64,000 nucleotides of DNA from Bifidobacterium choladohabitans (GCF_016102005.1 NZ_JACFPL010000003.1:1-64000), one strand, 5' to 3'; shown: positions 37,288 to 46,944, counted from the first letter of the stretch. Notes: generated by a model from the letters alone, not told the origin. Numbers and translations: made by a program.

Positions 37288-40200
37288 ATGAAAGCGGGGA
37301 AGATGAACACAGAGACTCCACGCGGCAAGTCTCCCGATCGGGGCGCAGGTGACGGCGAGGGAGACGGGGACCGGATGCGGCGGCCCCAAGGCATGACCGT
37401 CGAGAGAGGGGACTTCTCGGCTTCGTTCAACTTCAACGGGGACCTGACACTGATCAATGCGGGGGGCATCCAGGTCACCCAGTTCAGGCCAGGTATCCAT
37501 GACCGTCCCCTTGCCGGTCTCTGGCTCCGCCGCCATCGGGAGGGGCGGATCGATTCCATCCAACTGACCGGATCAAGTTCCCGGGCCTCCTTCGATCCAG
37601 CAGCCGGCAGCCCAGTCTGGGAGGGGAGGGACATGGGCGTCCGTTGGCGGGTTCGACTTGTTCCAAGTGCCATATCTCCTGCGCTTTCCCTGGCTCTTCC
37701 ATCAGGTGGCGAAGGTGGCGGGACTGGCAGGGGGGCGTCCTGGACCTGGGAGGTGTCGGTCACGATCGACCAGGGTGGCTCGACTTCTGGTATTGAGAGG
37801 CAGGAATGTGATGACGCCGTCTTGTCTGACGATTTGTGGGACCTGGTTTCCGCCCAGGACCTGGCCTTGGTGGAGCCGTCCATGGCTGCCGGCGCCGAGT
37901 CCTACATCTCCCAGTACATCGCCTACCATGTGCAGGACGTCCCCGATTCTGGCAACGTCCTGTCAGCCCGGCAGACGATGGGTTGCGCCCCTCGGCTCCC
38001 CCTGTACGTCACGGGAATCTCACAGGGGTGCAGGGCATTCATGACTGACGGTTACGACTTCTACGGGCTTGGTGCGCGTCTGGACGGTCAGCCCGCGGCC
38101 CTCGGCGATGCCGACTGGGACCGGGGGGGCGTAGACCAGTATGAGTTCGCCATGGCCTGCCTCCTCTCTCCCAGGGCGCCGTTGACCCGGGGAGGCCTCA
38201 CCTGGCAGGTGTGGAACACGGCACTGTCCGATTACAGGGGTGACCTGGGCAAGGCCTGCGCCGCCTGTGCAGAGGCCTTTGAGCAAAGTCGGAGTCGTGC
38301 AGACAAGACCGAGGCCGATGACGGTCCGTCCACCGGCTCCCACGACACCTTACCTGCCTCTCCCGTTGCCCCGCAGGCTGAGCCGGCAACCTCATTCCTG
38401 GTCTCTTCCGCACTGCTGAATGGCGACTCTCTGCCTGAGGATGAGTTCAGTCAACTGGGCGGAGGGCCCGTCCGCCAGCCGGAGGCGGACCAGACAGGTC
38501 ATCTGCTCTCTTACTTCGGAGATGATGCCTGCCATGTGGTAAGCGCACGCAAGGAACTGGAGGTGGACCGCTCCCACGGGCAGATTCTCCTGTCCGGCAA
38601 CCCGGATACCGACCCGTCACGGCCCACCATGGCCGCCACCACCTACGCCGGGGGTGTCTTCGCTTCCCAGGTGGTCCTGGGCAACACCAACATGAACCTG
38701 CTGGTTTCCGTCCAGAAGACCGGTCTGGGCCTCCTGCGCTCCCGGGGGGTCCGCATCCTGGTCCAGGTGGATGGGACCTGGCGCCTTCTGGGTGTTCCTT
38801 CGGCCTACATCATGGATTTGGGCGGATCCCGCTGGGTCTACCGTCTGGAAGGCAGGACCCTGACGGTGTCCACCATCGCCCACCTGGACAGGGCCGCCAT
38901 CGACATCCATTTGGAGGCCGACGGTCCGATCCGGGCTCTGTTGACCGTCAGCCTGGACGATCCATCCACCTGGATCCGGAGGTTCGCTCCTGCCGATGTC
39001 GCCCGGGGGATGGTGGGGGCCATTTCCCTTACCCCTGCACCGGGCAGCCTGACGGCTGAACGTTGTCCGGGACTGAGCTATGTCATCTCATCGCCCGATG
39101 CAAGGGCCGGGGATGACGGTCCCCTCTTCGAGCCGGGCGCAGGGGTCCACACCACCGATCCGGCCATGGTCACCTTCCTGTCGGACGGGGGCCGGGCCCT
39201 GTCCGTCACCATCGCCGGATCCATGAATGGTGGCGCAAGCGAGGAGAGCACACCCGATACGGCCCCCGCCCCCTCCGAACGGGAGCTCCTCCATGCCCAT
39301 TACCTGGCCATGACCTCTTTCATGCAGGGACTGCATGTGGCAGGGGAGGGAAGATTCGCCGAATTCAACGACCTCCTGCCCTGGCTGGTGCAGAACGCCC
39401 TGGTTCATTTTCTGTCACCCCACGGGCTGGAACAGTATGGGGGCGCCGCCTGGGGTACACGGGATGTCTGCCAGGGGCCTCTTGAACTGGCCCTGACCTT
39501 CGGTCATACCGATCTGGCCCGGACCATCCTCCTCAAGGTCTTCGCCCACCAGAACCCCGACGGCTCCCTGCCGCAGTGGTTCATGTTCGACCAGTATGCG
39601 GACTTCTACCAGCACGATTCCCACGGGGACATCCCCGTCTGGCCCCTGCTGGCGCTGGCTGAGTACGTCGAAGCAGGCGGTAGGTTGGACATCCTGGATG
39701 AGCCCGTGGCTTTCTGGCGGGATGATGCCACCCACCCCTGCGCATCAGTGGGACCAGTTGGAGATGCAAGCCCGGTCAGTCAAGGTAGCCCCTCTTCCGG
39801 CCTGCCCACGGTGGCCGACCATCTTGCCCGGACGCTGGACTATATCCAGTCGCATAGGGTCCCGGACACCGACCTCTTCTGTTATGGCGAGGGGGATTGG
39901 GACGATACCCTGCAACCGGCCCAGGAGTCCATGAAAAGACAGATGGCCTCCACATGGACCATCGCCCTCCTCTACCAGGCCTGCTGCGGACTGCAACCGC
40001 TCCTTGAGGCCGCCGGCCGGACCGACCTGGCCTCCCGCTTTGCCGGGGAGGCCGGCAGAATCAAGGACGACTTCGCCGATAACTTTATATTCCAAGGGGT
40101 CCTGGCTGGATACGTCAATTTCGTCGATGGGCAACCCCGCCCGGTCATACACCCCTCAGATACCAGGACCAAGATACGGTACAGGTTGATTCCTATGACT

Positions 40201-41019
40201 CGCTCCATCATCGCTGGCCTGCTCACACCTGACCAGGAGGCGGACCATGAGAGAATCATCGAAGGCAATCTTCATTATCCGGACGGAGTCAGGCTCATGG
40301 ATTGCCCGGCCTCCTTCCATGACGGAGTGACCAGGGTTTTCAAGAGGGCCGAACAGGCCGCCAACGTGGGCCGGGAGATCGGCCTGATGTATACGCACGC
40401 CCATGTGCGTTACACGGAGGCCCTGGGCCTACTGGGCAGGACCCGCCTGGGTAGGGAACTCCTAAGAATCAGCCCGGTGGGCCAATTCCGCCGCCTGCCT
40501 ACAAGCGAGCCCAGGCAACGCAACTGCTATTTCGCTTCGTCGGATGCCGACTTCCCCGACCGATACACGGCCGCCTCCCAATGGTCGAGACTCAAGGAGG
40601 GGGCCAAGGACCCCGTAGGTGTGAGGGGAGGATGGAGGATTTATTCCTCCGGCCCCGGCATCTACTGCCGACAAGTGGTCCAGCACCTCTTCGGCCTCCA
40701 GCTGCACGATGGGCTGGTTGTCTTCGACCCGGTCCTGTCCCAGGAAGATGACGGACTGGAGGTGACCATGACCCTATTCGGCCAGCCGCGTACCATCCGC
40801 TACCATGTGGCTGGTGGGCCGATCGCTGGACCAGGGGACACCGGCTCAGAGGGTACAGGTTCGGACCGCTTGAGGGTTGAGGCCGATGGACACAGGCTTG
40901 AGGGCCGGATCCTGGATCTGCCTTACCGCAAGGGCGGATTGGTTGTGACGCAGGGCCAGTTGGCCGGAGCTGACCATATCGACATCTTCCTCACAGTCGA
41001 CGGACAGACCGTAAAGTAA
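37288..41019 (+). CDS. GH94 glycoside phosphorylase-like protein, long type
   Basis: A 1243-residue intracellular protein, no signal peptide. Order: N-terminal beta-sandwich (1-about 340), a hydrophilic linker rich in Asp, Ser and Pro (about 335-370), a second beta region with LEVDRSHGQILLSG and VVLGNTNMNLL, then the alpha/alpha barrel with LEQYGGAAWGTRDVCQGPLE, SHGDIPVWPLLALAEYVE and GEGDWDDTL, where Asp870 corresponds to the catalytic acid. These barrel motifs are those of GH94. Cellobiose phosphorylases have about 800 residues; this size and the VVLGNTNMN/AAWGTRDVCQGP blocks resemble 1,2-beta-oligoglucan (sophoro-oligosaccharide) or cellodextrin phosphorylases. It would yield glucose 1-phosphate from an imported beta-glucan. 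The substrate is inferred. Confidence 0.82.
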   Translation: MKAGKMNTETPRGKSPDRGAGDGEGDGDRMRRPQGMTVERGDFSASFNFNGDLTLINAGGIQVTQFRPGIHDRPLAGLWLRRHREGRIDSIQLTGSSSRASFDPAAGSPVWEGRDMGVRWRVRLVPSAISPALSLALPSGGEGGGTGRGASWTWEVSVTIDQGGSTSGIERQECDDAVLSDDLWDLVSAQDLALVEPSMAAGAESYISQYIAYHVQDVPDSGNVLSARQTMGCAPRLPLYVTGISQGCRAFMTDGYDFYGLGARLDGQPAALGDADWDRGGVDQYEFAMACLLSPRAPLTRGGLTWQVWNTALSDYRGDLGKACAACAEAFEQSRSRADKTEADDGPSTGSHDTLPASPVAPQAEPATSFLVSSALLNGDSLPEDEFSQLGGGPVRQPEADQTGHLLSYFGDDACHVVSARKELEVDRSHGQILLSGNPDTDPSRPTMAATTYAGGVFASQVVLGNTNMNLLVSVQKTGLGLLRSRGVRILVQVDGTWRLLGVPSAYIMDLGGSRWVYRLEGRTLTVSTIAHLDRAAIDIHLEADGPIRALLTVSLDDPSTWIRRFAPADVARGMVGAISLTPAPGSLTAERCPGLSYVISSPDARAGDDGPLFEPGAGVHTTDPAMVTFLSDGGRALSVTIAGSMNGGASEESTPDTAPAPSERELLHAHYLAMTSFMQGLHVAGEGRFAEFNDLLPWLVQNALVHFLSPHGLEQYGGAAWGTRDVCQGPLELALTFGHTDLARTILLKVFAHQNPDGSLPQWFMFDQYADFYQHDSHGDIPVWPLLALAEYVEAGGRLDILDEPVAFWRDDATHPCASVGPVGDASPVSQGSPSSGLPTVADHLARTLDYIQSHRVPDTDLFCYGEGDWDDTLQPAQESMKRQMASTWTIALLYQACCGLQPLLEAAGRTDLASRFAGEAGRIKDDFADNFIFQGVLAGYVNFVDGQPRPVIHPSDTRTKIRYRLIPMTRSIIAGLLTPDQEADHERIIEGNLHYPDGVRLMDCPASFHDGVTRVFKRAEQAANVGREIGLMYTHAHVRYTEALGLLGRTRLGRELLRISPVGQFRRLPTSEPRQRNCYFASSDADFPDRYTAASQWSRLKEGAKDPVGVRGGWRIYSSGPGIYCRQVVQHLFGLQLHDGLVVFDPVLSQEDDGLEVTMTLFGQPRTIRYHVAGGPIAGPGDTGSEGTGSDRLRVEADGHRLEGRILDLPYRKGGLVVTQGQLAGADHIDIFLTVDGQTVK

Positions 41020-41276
41020 GTGCCGACACCCATCTCTACAAGGGAGGTGGCTGGGCGGTCAGCTGTTCGGCAGCAGGTCGTCCGCCTGCCTTTCTCGGCC
41101 AAGTGGGCAGGGTGTCTGTACACGCAGAGCGACAGTCTGCGATTTGCGGGGAAGTCGGTGTCGCTATCTTCGCGGCGTCGTGCACCTACCGGCAATCGAA
41201 TCGCGTAAGGGAATCCAGCTGTCTGGAAGGTGCCGGCAGGGTCAGCCCGCCAAATCCAACAAGGAAGGTACATAAC

Positions 41277-42464
41277 ATGCCAAGGCCTACATACACGTTT
41301 CCACAGGACTTCCTCTGGGGGGCGGCCACGGCTGCCCACCAGATAGAGGGCAACAATATCAATGCCGACTGGTGGGAGCGTGAGCACCGGCCGGACAGCG
41401 ACCTCAGCGAGCCTTCGGGGGATGCTGACGACAGCTACAACCGTTACGCGGAAGACATATCCCTCCTGGCCGACAGCGGATTGAACACCTACCGCTTCTC
41501 AGTGGAGTGGGCCAGGGTGGAGCCTGAGGAGGGGTTCTTCTCCCAGGCCCAGCTCCTACACTACCGGGCCATGATCAAAGCCTGCCTCCAGGCCGGGGTG
41601 ACCCCCATGGTCACCCTGAACCACATGACCCTGCCCCGCTGGCTGGCCAGGCGGGGGGGCTGGCGCGATCCTGCCTCCGCAGACCTCTTCGGCCGGTACG
41701 TGGAGCACCTCATCCCCATTCTGGAAGGTGTCACCTGGATCTGCACGATCAACGAGCCCAATATGGTGGCTCTGACCCAAGGGGGGCAGGAGGGCAGCGA
41801 CATGGCTGCCGCCTCCCTGCCCACCCCCGACCCGGTCATCTCCGAATCCCTGGTCAAGGCCCACAGGAAGGCTCGGGCAGTCCTTTCCCGCCGACCGGGA
41901 ATCAAGTCCGGTTGGACCATTGCCTGTCAGGATTTCCAGGCCCTGCCGGGCTGTGATCAGGACATGGAGGAGTATCGCTACCCTCGTGAGGACTTTTTCA
42001 CCCAGGCCGCACGAGGCGACGACTTCATAGGGGTGCAGGCCTACCTGCGCACCTTCATCGGCCACGACGGCCCCCGGCCGGTCCCGGAGGATGCGGAGAA
42101 GACCCTGACCGGCTGGGAGTATTATCCTGCCGCCCTGGGGGAGGCCGTGCGCCATACTTGGCGGACCGCCGGGCACATCCCCATCGTGGTCACCGAGAAT
42201 GGGATCGCCACAGCCGATGACAGTCGGAGGATCGACTATACCTTTGACGCCTTGGCCGGCCTTCATCAGGTCATGGATGAGGGTGTGCGCGTGGAGGGTT
42301 ACCTACACTGGTCACTCCTGGACAACTACGAGTGGGGGTCCTACAAACCCACCTTCGGCCTGGTATCCGTGGACCACGAGACCTTCGAGCGTCATCCCAA
42401 GCCCTCCCTGGCCTGGCTGGGTCAGGTGGCCCGTTCCGGCATCCTCGCCCATCCCCGAGGCTAA
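41277..42464 (+). CDS. GH1 beta-glucosidase
   Basis: A 395-residue enzyme of glycoside hydrolase family 1. The opening FPQDFLWGAATAAHQIEG is diagnostic; Glu160 in TINEPN is the acid/base and Glu307 in VTENG the nucleophile; the end reads YLHWSLLDNYEW. The family usually has 440-480 residues, so it is on the short side, missing some loops. No signal peptide. AAGGAAGG lies before the ATG at 41277. The 257 nt before it hold nothing I can name. It probably hydrolyses beta-glucosides or the disaccharides left by GH94. Confidence 0.95.
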   Translation: MPRPTYTFPQDFLWGAATAAHQIEGNNINADWWEREHRPDSDLSEPSGDADDSYNRYAEDISLLADSGLNTYRFSVEWARVEPEEGFFSQAQLLHYRAMIKACLQAGVTPMVTLNHMTLPRWLARRGGWRDPASADLFGRYVEHLIPILEGVTWICTINEPNMVALTQGGQEGSDMAAASLPTPDPVISESLVKAHRKARAVLSRRPGIKSGWTIACQDFQALPGCDQDMEEYRYPREDFFTQAARGDDFIGVQAYLRTFIGHDGPRPVPEDAEKTLTGWEYYPAALGEAVRHTWRTAGHIPIVVTENGIATADDSRRIDYTFDALAGLHQVMDEGVRVEGYLHWSLLDNYEWGSYKPTFGLVSVDHETFERHPKPSLAWLGQVARSGILAHPRG

Positions 42465-42486
42465 TACAGGCATGAGCACCAACGTT

Positions 42487-42521
42487 CGGCCCCGAACCGA
42501 CTTCGTATCGGTCCGGGGCCG
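42487..42521. terminator. Bidirectional terminator between GH1 and GH5
   Basis: Arms cggccccg (42487-42494) and cggggccg (42514-42521) with a further ccga/tcgg inside, interrupted by a 2-nt mismatch. Placed in the 83-nt space between two converging genes, it can end both. Confidence 0.75.
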
Positions 42522-42547
42522 GACGCTACCACATACCGCTCTTGTGC

Positions 42548-44437
42548 CTACTGGTCTGCCGGGCGCGATGCCCCTGCCTGTACGGAGCCAGATGAAATGG
42601 TCATCGGGATGATGATCGAGGAGCCGTTGAAGAACTCGATGGTCACTTCTACGGTTCCATCAGTCACGCTGGGGTCGGCGAAGAAGTTCCCATTCAGGGT
42701 GAAGGTGCCGGCCCTCCTGTCACTGGAGAAGGCTGAACCGGCTTGGAGATAGGACCACCAGGAGGAGTTGGGGCCGACGGCCCGCCCGTATTCCTTGGCG
42801 GAGACCCTGCGGACGGCGTTCCCTTCATAGTCCATGGGGAGTGTGATTCCGCTGCGCTGGCCCACGGCGGGCGAGGAGGTGGCCTGCCCTGCTCGAACCA
42901 GATACTCATGCCAGTCGGCGCCGGCGGTGAACGTGAGGGTCAGATCGGCCAGCTGACCGTAGGCCGGTGCCTTAGGGGCAGACAGGATCCGGTTCAGGTA
43001 GGAGGCGGTCAGGGTCACCGTCTGGGAGGAAGCGTCGTAGGTGTAGTCGGAACCGGCCTTCAGGCCCTTGATCGAGTTGAAGGAGTTCCCGTTCAGGGTC
43101 AGGGGAATGGTCAGTCCCGATTGAGCCTTGGAGGCAAGATAAACAGTGTCGGAGCCTGTGGCATAGGAGGAGGTGGCACTCATGGCTGCCTGGAGTTCGG
43201 AGCCGATCCGAGCGCTCTTCCACCCATATGGGGCCTGACGTGAAATCATGGAGCCGTTGTCCCAGAGCATGAGCCCAATTCCGTCTTGGCGGGCCATCTG
43301 GTTCATGTAGTCGTAGTACTTGAGTTCCTCCCCTTCCTGGAGCACGTCGCTGCCCGTGTCATAACCCAGGAGGCCGTACTCGCCAATGACCGTGCCGATG
43401 CCCTGACTGGTCAGGTTGTCCTGGATGGTCTTGAAGGTGGCGGCGGCCGAGGTTCTGGCCGTGGTCGGGCGGCCCTGGTTGTCGGTGCCGATCCTCTCGT
43501 CGAAGCCGGTGATCCCCAGGTTGGCGCTGTAGAGCCACTCACTGTAGTAGTGGACCGTGGCAGCGAGGTATGGGTCGTTGAAGCCCTTGATCAGGGAGGC
43601 CAGATGCCTGGTGTACTCGTCGGAAGGGGTGGTGGAAGGGGTGGGCATGACGATCATGCGGTGCTCGTTGCCGGGCACGGAGCGGATGATGGAGCGTGCC
43701 TCCGTGTTCAATCTGTCCAACTTTTCCTGGGCGGACGGGTAGTCCCAGGTGTTGAACTGGGGTTCGTTGATGGTCTCGAAGGCCACCTTGTCCGACTCGT
43801 CGGCGAAGGTTCTGGCCAGCTGTTTCCAGAAATCCGAGAACATGACCTCCTCCTTGGCCCCGACCTGACCATTCCACTGCTTCAGCCAGATCCAGGAGTC
43901 ATGGTGGATGTTGACCAGGACGTGCATCCCCAGTCCGGTCGCCTGGTCGACCACCTGGCGATACCGATTGAGCCAATCCTTATTGATCAGGTAACGGTAG
44001 CCGTCCTTGTTGGCCGAGCCCAGGTCCTGGTATCGCCGGTAGACGGTCATGGGAATCCGGATGCTGGTGTAGCCCTTGTCCTTGACGGCCTTGAGCAGGT
44101 CGGGGGTCACCTTGGGGTTCCCCCAGGCCTGTTCGCCCTGATCGGGGGAGGACCAGTTGGTGTCCACTGCATCGAAGGAATTGCCCAGGTTCCATCCCCT
44201 GCCCATCTCCCTGGCGAACTGGAGAGAGGGCGTCTGCCCGGTCTTCGGCAGGATGGTAGTCGAGGCCGCGACGTTCTTTGGGGCAATTCCAGAGCGGGGT
44301 TGGGTGTCCGCACTGGCCGCAGGTGCCAGGACCAGCCCCATGGCGGTCAGAGCCGTCGTGACCGCGGTCAGGGCCGGACCCCACCCTGTCGTTCCCGTCT
44401 TGCATGTCTTCGTGATAAATGATCTGAACCGCTTCAT
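42548..44437 (-). CDS. Secreted GH5 endoglucanase/xyloglucanase with X2 modules
   Basis: A 629-residue secreted enzyme. A long signal peptide ends near VLAPAASADT. The catalytic GH5 domain begins REMGRGWNLGNSFDAV; Glu225 in FETINEPQF is the acid/base and Glu353 in VIGEYGLLG the nucleophile, as in subfamily 4-type endo-beta-1,4-glucanases that often cut xyloglucan. About residues 430-520 form an X2 (CBM_X2) module (LKAGSDYTY...TVTLTASYLNRIL) and residues 525-620 a similar second module. No LPxTG or membrane anchor is seen. Start ATG 44437; an in-frame ATG at 44536 would lengthen the signal sequence. A divergent promoter lies between it and the tRNA. Confidence 0.9.
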   Translation of the reverse strand: MKRFRSFITKTCKTGTTGWGPALTAVTTALTAMGLVLAPAASADTQPRSGIAPKNVAASTTILPKTGQTPSLQFAREMGRGWNLGNSFDAVDTNWSSPDQGEQAWGNPKVTPDLLKAVKDKGYTSIRIPMTVYRRYQDLGSANKDGYRYLINKDWLNRYRQVVDQATGLGMHVLVNIHHDSWIWLKQWNGQVGAKEEVMFSDFWKQLARTFADESDKVAFETINEPQFNTWDYPSAQEKLDRLNTEARSIIRSVPGNEHRMIVMPTPSTTPSDEYTRHLASLIKGFNDPYLAATVHYYSEWLYSANLGITGFDERIGTDNQGRPTTARTSAAATFKTIQDNLTSQGIGTVIGEYGLLGYDTGSDVLQEGEELKYYDYMNQMARQDGIGLMLWDNGSMISRQAPYGWKSARIGSELQAAMSATSSYATGSDTVYLASKAQSGLTIPLTLNGNSFNSIKGLKAGSDYTYDASSQTVTLTASYLNRILSAPKAPAYGQLADLTLTFTAGADWHEYLVRAGQATSSPAVGQRSGITLPMDYEGNAVRRVSAKEYGRAVGPNSSWWSYLQAGSAFSSDRRAGTFTLNGNFFADPSVTDGTVEVTIEFFNGSSIIIPMTISSGSVQAGASRPADQ

Positions 44438-44598
44438 CGTCAATTCAATCCCCCGTTCCCTGACTGGGCAGGCTCTGCCTGCAGGGCAGGACCTGCCGGG
44501 TGTCTCTTGCGTGCTGCTCTGAGCATGCAGTTGCACGGCATAATCCGTATCATGCCGCCTCTGTGAGCCCGCCAGCTGCGGCGGAATCTCTTATGAAT

Positions 44599-44604
44599 AT
44601 TATA
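44599..44604 (-). promoter_or_regulatory. -10 box for the secreted GH5 gene
   Basis: A perfect TATAAT (minus strand) about 160 nt before the GH5 start, in an AT-rich patch of otherwise GC-rich DNA. No canonical -35 at the proper spacing is seen. The region 44438-44683 shows no other feature. Confidence 0.4.
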
Positions 44605-44683
44605 GTTCAATCATTAGAATAAATAGCGGAGGCTGAACCAACTGACGGACCAGGCATGCATGCCCGGAATCACCGTTGAAAAG

Positions 44684-44756
44684 TGGAGCTGAGGGTAGTC
44701 GAAACCCCGACCTCTTCGATGCGAACGAAGCGCTCTACCAACTGAGCTACAGCCCC
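44684..44756 (-). tRNA. tRNA-Ala (CGC)
   Basis: Reading the minus strand gives a 73-nt cloverleaf: acceptor arm GGGGCTG/CAGCTCC, D arm AGCTCAGTTGGTAGAGC, anticodon stem CTTCG/CGAAG around the loop TTCGCAT (anticodon CGC), T arm GTCGGGGTTTCGACTAC-like, and discriminator A. The acceptor has the G3:U70 wobble pair, the identity element for alanyl-tRNA synthetase. CCA is not encoded. Confidence 0.95.
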
Positions 44757-44896
44757 ATTCGTTGCCCGACCGTAGCCGAACAACAGACTGTACCATATCG
44801 CAGGGTGGGCACAAACGCAATTTGGACGGTCTGTGCCAGACCCCGTGTTACAAACCCATGGCTCGGTTTCCGCGGCTGCCGGATGGGTTGTCGTAT

Positions 44897-45622
44897 TCAG
44901 TCGCTGAGGTTCCCGTCCTGCTTGCTTTCCCCGAGATCGTCCCGGTCAGCGGCAGTCTGCGCGGATTCGGCCCTTTTGCCCTTGCCTGCCCTGGCCTTGA
45001 TCAGTCCGATGACGGTCGGCATGACGGATATGAGCAGAATAAGGATGATGACCAGCTCGAAATGCTCCTGGACGGCCGGAATGCCGCCGAAGAAGTAACC
45101 CAGGAGGGTGAAGAGGGTGGACCAGACCAGGCCCCCCAGAACGCTGAAGGGGGTGAACCGGCTCCACTTCATCCCCGAGATTCCCGAGATGAAGGGCATG
45201 AAGGTCCTGATGAAGGGGAAGAAGCGGCCCAGGAATACGGCCAAGGGCCCCCACTTGTCTATCATTCCCTCGGTTTTGGCCAGCCGCTCCGGGGTCAAGG
45301 CCTTCACCCTGCCTGACCTGATGATGGCCCGTCCGAAAAAGTGTCCTATGAAGTAGTTGCTCTGGTCACCAAGGATCGGAGCCAGGCAGACGACCGGCAG
45401 GAGGATGTCCAATGCCATCCCGCTGGTGGGGTCGTGTGCGAAGACGCCGGCTGCGAACAGGAGGGAGTCGCCGGGCAGAAAGGGCATGAAGACCACGCCC
45501 GTCTCGATGAAGATGATCAGGAAGATGAATGCATATGTGGGCACCAGTCCCATGGCAATCCACCCTGCGATGGCGCTGCGTGGATCCTTGAGTAGGTTGA
45601 TGAGCCAGTGTATGAATCCCAT
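44897..45622 (-). CDS. DedA-family membrane protein
   Basis: A 241-residue inner-membrane protein with the DedA/VTT core: IETGVVFMPFLPGDSLLFAAG, then the glycine/arginine block FLGRFFPFIRTFMPFISGISGMKW that is the most conserved part of the family, and a C-terminal hydrophobic stretch with a charged tail. Family members are undecaprenyl- or phospholipid-flipping transporters needed for envelope stability. The tRNA lies downstream. The 261 nt to the next gene (45623-45883) have no clear content. Confidence 0.93.
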   Translation of the reverse strand: MGFIHWLINLLKDPRSAIAGWIAMGLVPTYAFIFLIIFIETGVVFMPFLPGDSLLFAAGVFAHDPTSGMALDILLPVVCLAPILGDQSNYFIGHFFGRAIIRSGRVKALTPERLAKTEGMIDKWGPLAVFLGRFFPFIRTFMPFISGISGMKWSRFTPFSVLGGLVWSTLFTLLGYFFGGIPAVQEHFELVIILILLISVMPTVIGLIKARAGKGKRAESAQTAADRDDLGESKQDGNLSD

Positions 45623-45883
45623 TTGCCAAAGACCGTCCTGTTATGTTGGAGCACGAACCGTTCCAAACTGTAGCAAGCCTGGACCACAGCAGGTTGGTCT
45701 TCGCCAGACCCTTGCGAGGAAGACACAACCGTTGCGCATCTCGGCTTATGCGCGGACAATCCATATGAAGTGTGCCCTGCCGTTTGGAGGGTCGGGTGGC
45801 GGTGTGATGGCACCGTCCCGACCGTGCCCTGTGCGTATTCCGTCTCGAAGGGGTGTCAGCCAGAAGCCTACTTCTTCACGGCC

Positions 45884-46534
45884 TCACAGTGAACCGTTCT
45901 TGTAGGTAGTCTTGGTGTCGCCCTTGGTTCCGCGTTCGAAACGGTCGAAGGCCCGCAGATAGATCAGTGACTTGGCGTATGCCAGCCAGGAGAAACCGAA
46001 GATGATGACCAGGACCCGCAGGAAGGGCACAGAGTAGATGAGGAAGGCGAAGGCCACGTCGATGGCCAGGAGGCAGACGGCGTAGAGGGGGATCCCCATG
46101 GGAACACCGACGGAGAGTTTGAAGAAACCCCAGACTGTATTGGTGTAGCGGGATTGCAGGGGGTAGAAGAACTCGTATGAGAGGACCAGCAGGACGGTTC
46201 CGATGATAAGGATAATGAGGGCGAGATAGGTCATCGCCCCTTTCATGTTCAGCCAGAAGGCCAGTGAGTAAATGACGATGGCACCCAGCGCCAGGTGGAT
46301 GATGAAGGCGATGATGGACTGCTTGAACTCCCGGATGAAGCGTTGCAGGTACTGTCGGCAGAGGGGTATGTCCTCGTGGTCGTCATAGGCGAAGACCGTT
46401 CCATACAGGGCGCTGCGGGCGGGTCCTATCGTGACCAGGGGTATGCAGGTGACGACGAAGAGCAGGTTCAGGGCTGTGAATCTGAGCAGGGTGTTCACGA
46501 ACTGCCAGAAGGGGCTTTCGAGGTTGAAGTGCAT
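45884..46534 (-). CDS. YesL-family (DUF624) membrane protein (second)
   Basis: A 216-residue protein with about five membrane segments. FTALNLLFVVTCIPLVTIGPARSALYGTVFAY is the DUF624 signature. It is divergent from the LplB-type importer at 46945, the neighbourhood where YesL is usually found; the other copy in this window is at 19941. Its function is unknown. GAGAGGAAAGG precedes the ATG on the minus strand. Confidence 0.88.
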   Translation of the reverse strand: MHFNLESPFWQFVNTLLRFTALNLLFVVTCIPLVTIGPARSALYGTVFAYDDHEDIPLCRQYLQRFIREFKQSIIAFIIHLALGAIVIYSLAFWLNMKGAMTYLALIILIIGTVLLVLSYEFFYPLQSRYTNTVWGFFKLSVGVPMGIPLYAVCLLAIDVAFAFLIYSVPFLRVLVIIFGFSWLAYAKSLIYLRAFDRFERGTKGDTKTTYKNGSL

Positions 46535-46944
46535 GATCCGCCTTTCCTCTCTTCGACTCTACCCGCCGATCCTCCCGGCAGGGGCGGTGGCACGCAGGCA
46601 GGAGAGTGGGGCCGGCATTCCGTGACGTTGTGTCTGTCTGCTGCACCGCGGTTGCTGGGCCATTTGCCGGATTTGCCGGACCGGCCTGTCAGGAGGGTGC
46701 CCGGACCTGCCCAACCTGGACAATCTGTTGGATTGACGGGTGACGGTTCGGTCCTGTCTTACGTGGTGACATGCCTTGCAGCATACCGTGGCTTGACAGC
46801 TAAGTTAAATCGGTGTACTAATCTATTTACAAACATATAAATAAGCCTACTACGGTCTACACGGCGCCGAAAAGTAGTGGAAGCATACGGCGCATGGCTG
46901 GCAACGCAAGGGAGCGGGCTTATAGGGAAAGACAGGAGGGCAGG
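46535..46944 (+). other. 410-nt divergent intergenic region before the xyloglucan-type importer
   Basis: No gene is supported here. The right half is AT-rich and carries the promoter at 46793-46821, then ATTTA...TAAAT as an imperfect inverted repeat at about 46824-46846, a possible regulator site. No CG-centred LacI palindrome like those elsewhere in the window is evident. Confidence 0.5.
46793..46821 (+). promoter_or_regulatory. Candidate promoter of the decorated-glucan importer operon
   Basis: A perfect TTGACA (46793-46798), 17-nt spacer, then TACTAA(T) (46816-46822). About 120 nt of leader would follow before the first permease. Confidence 0.5.
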
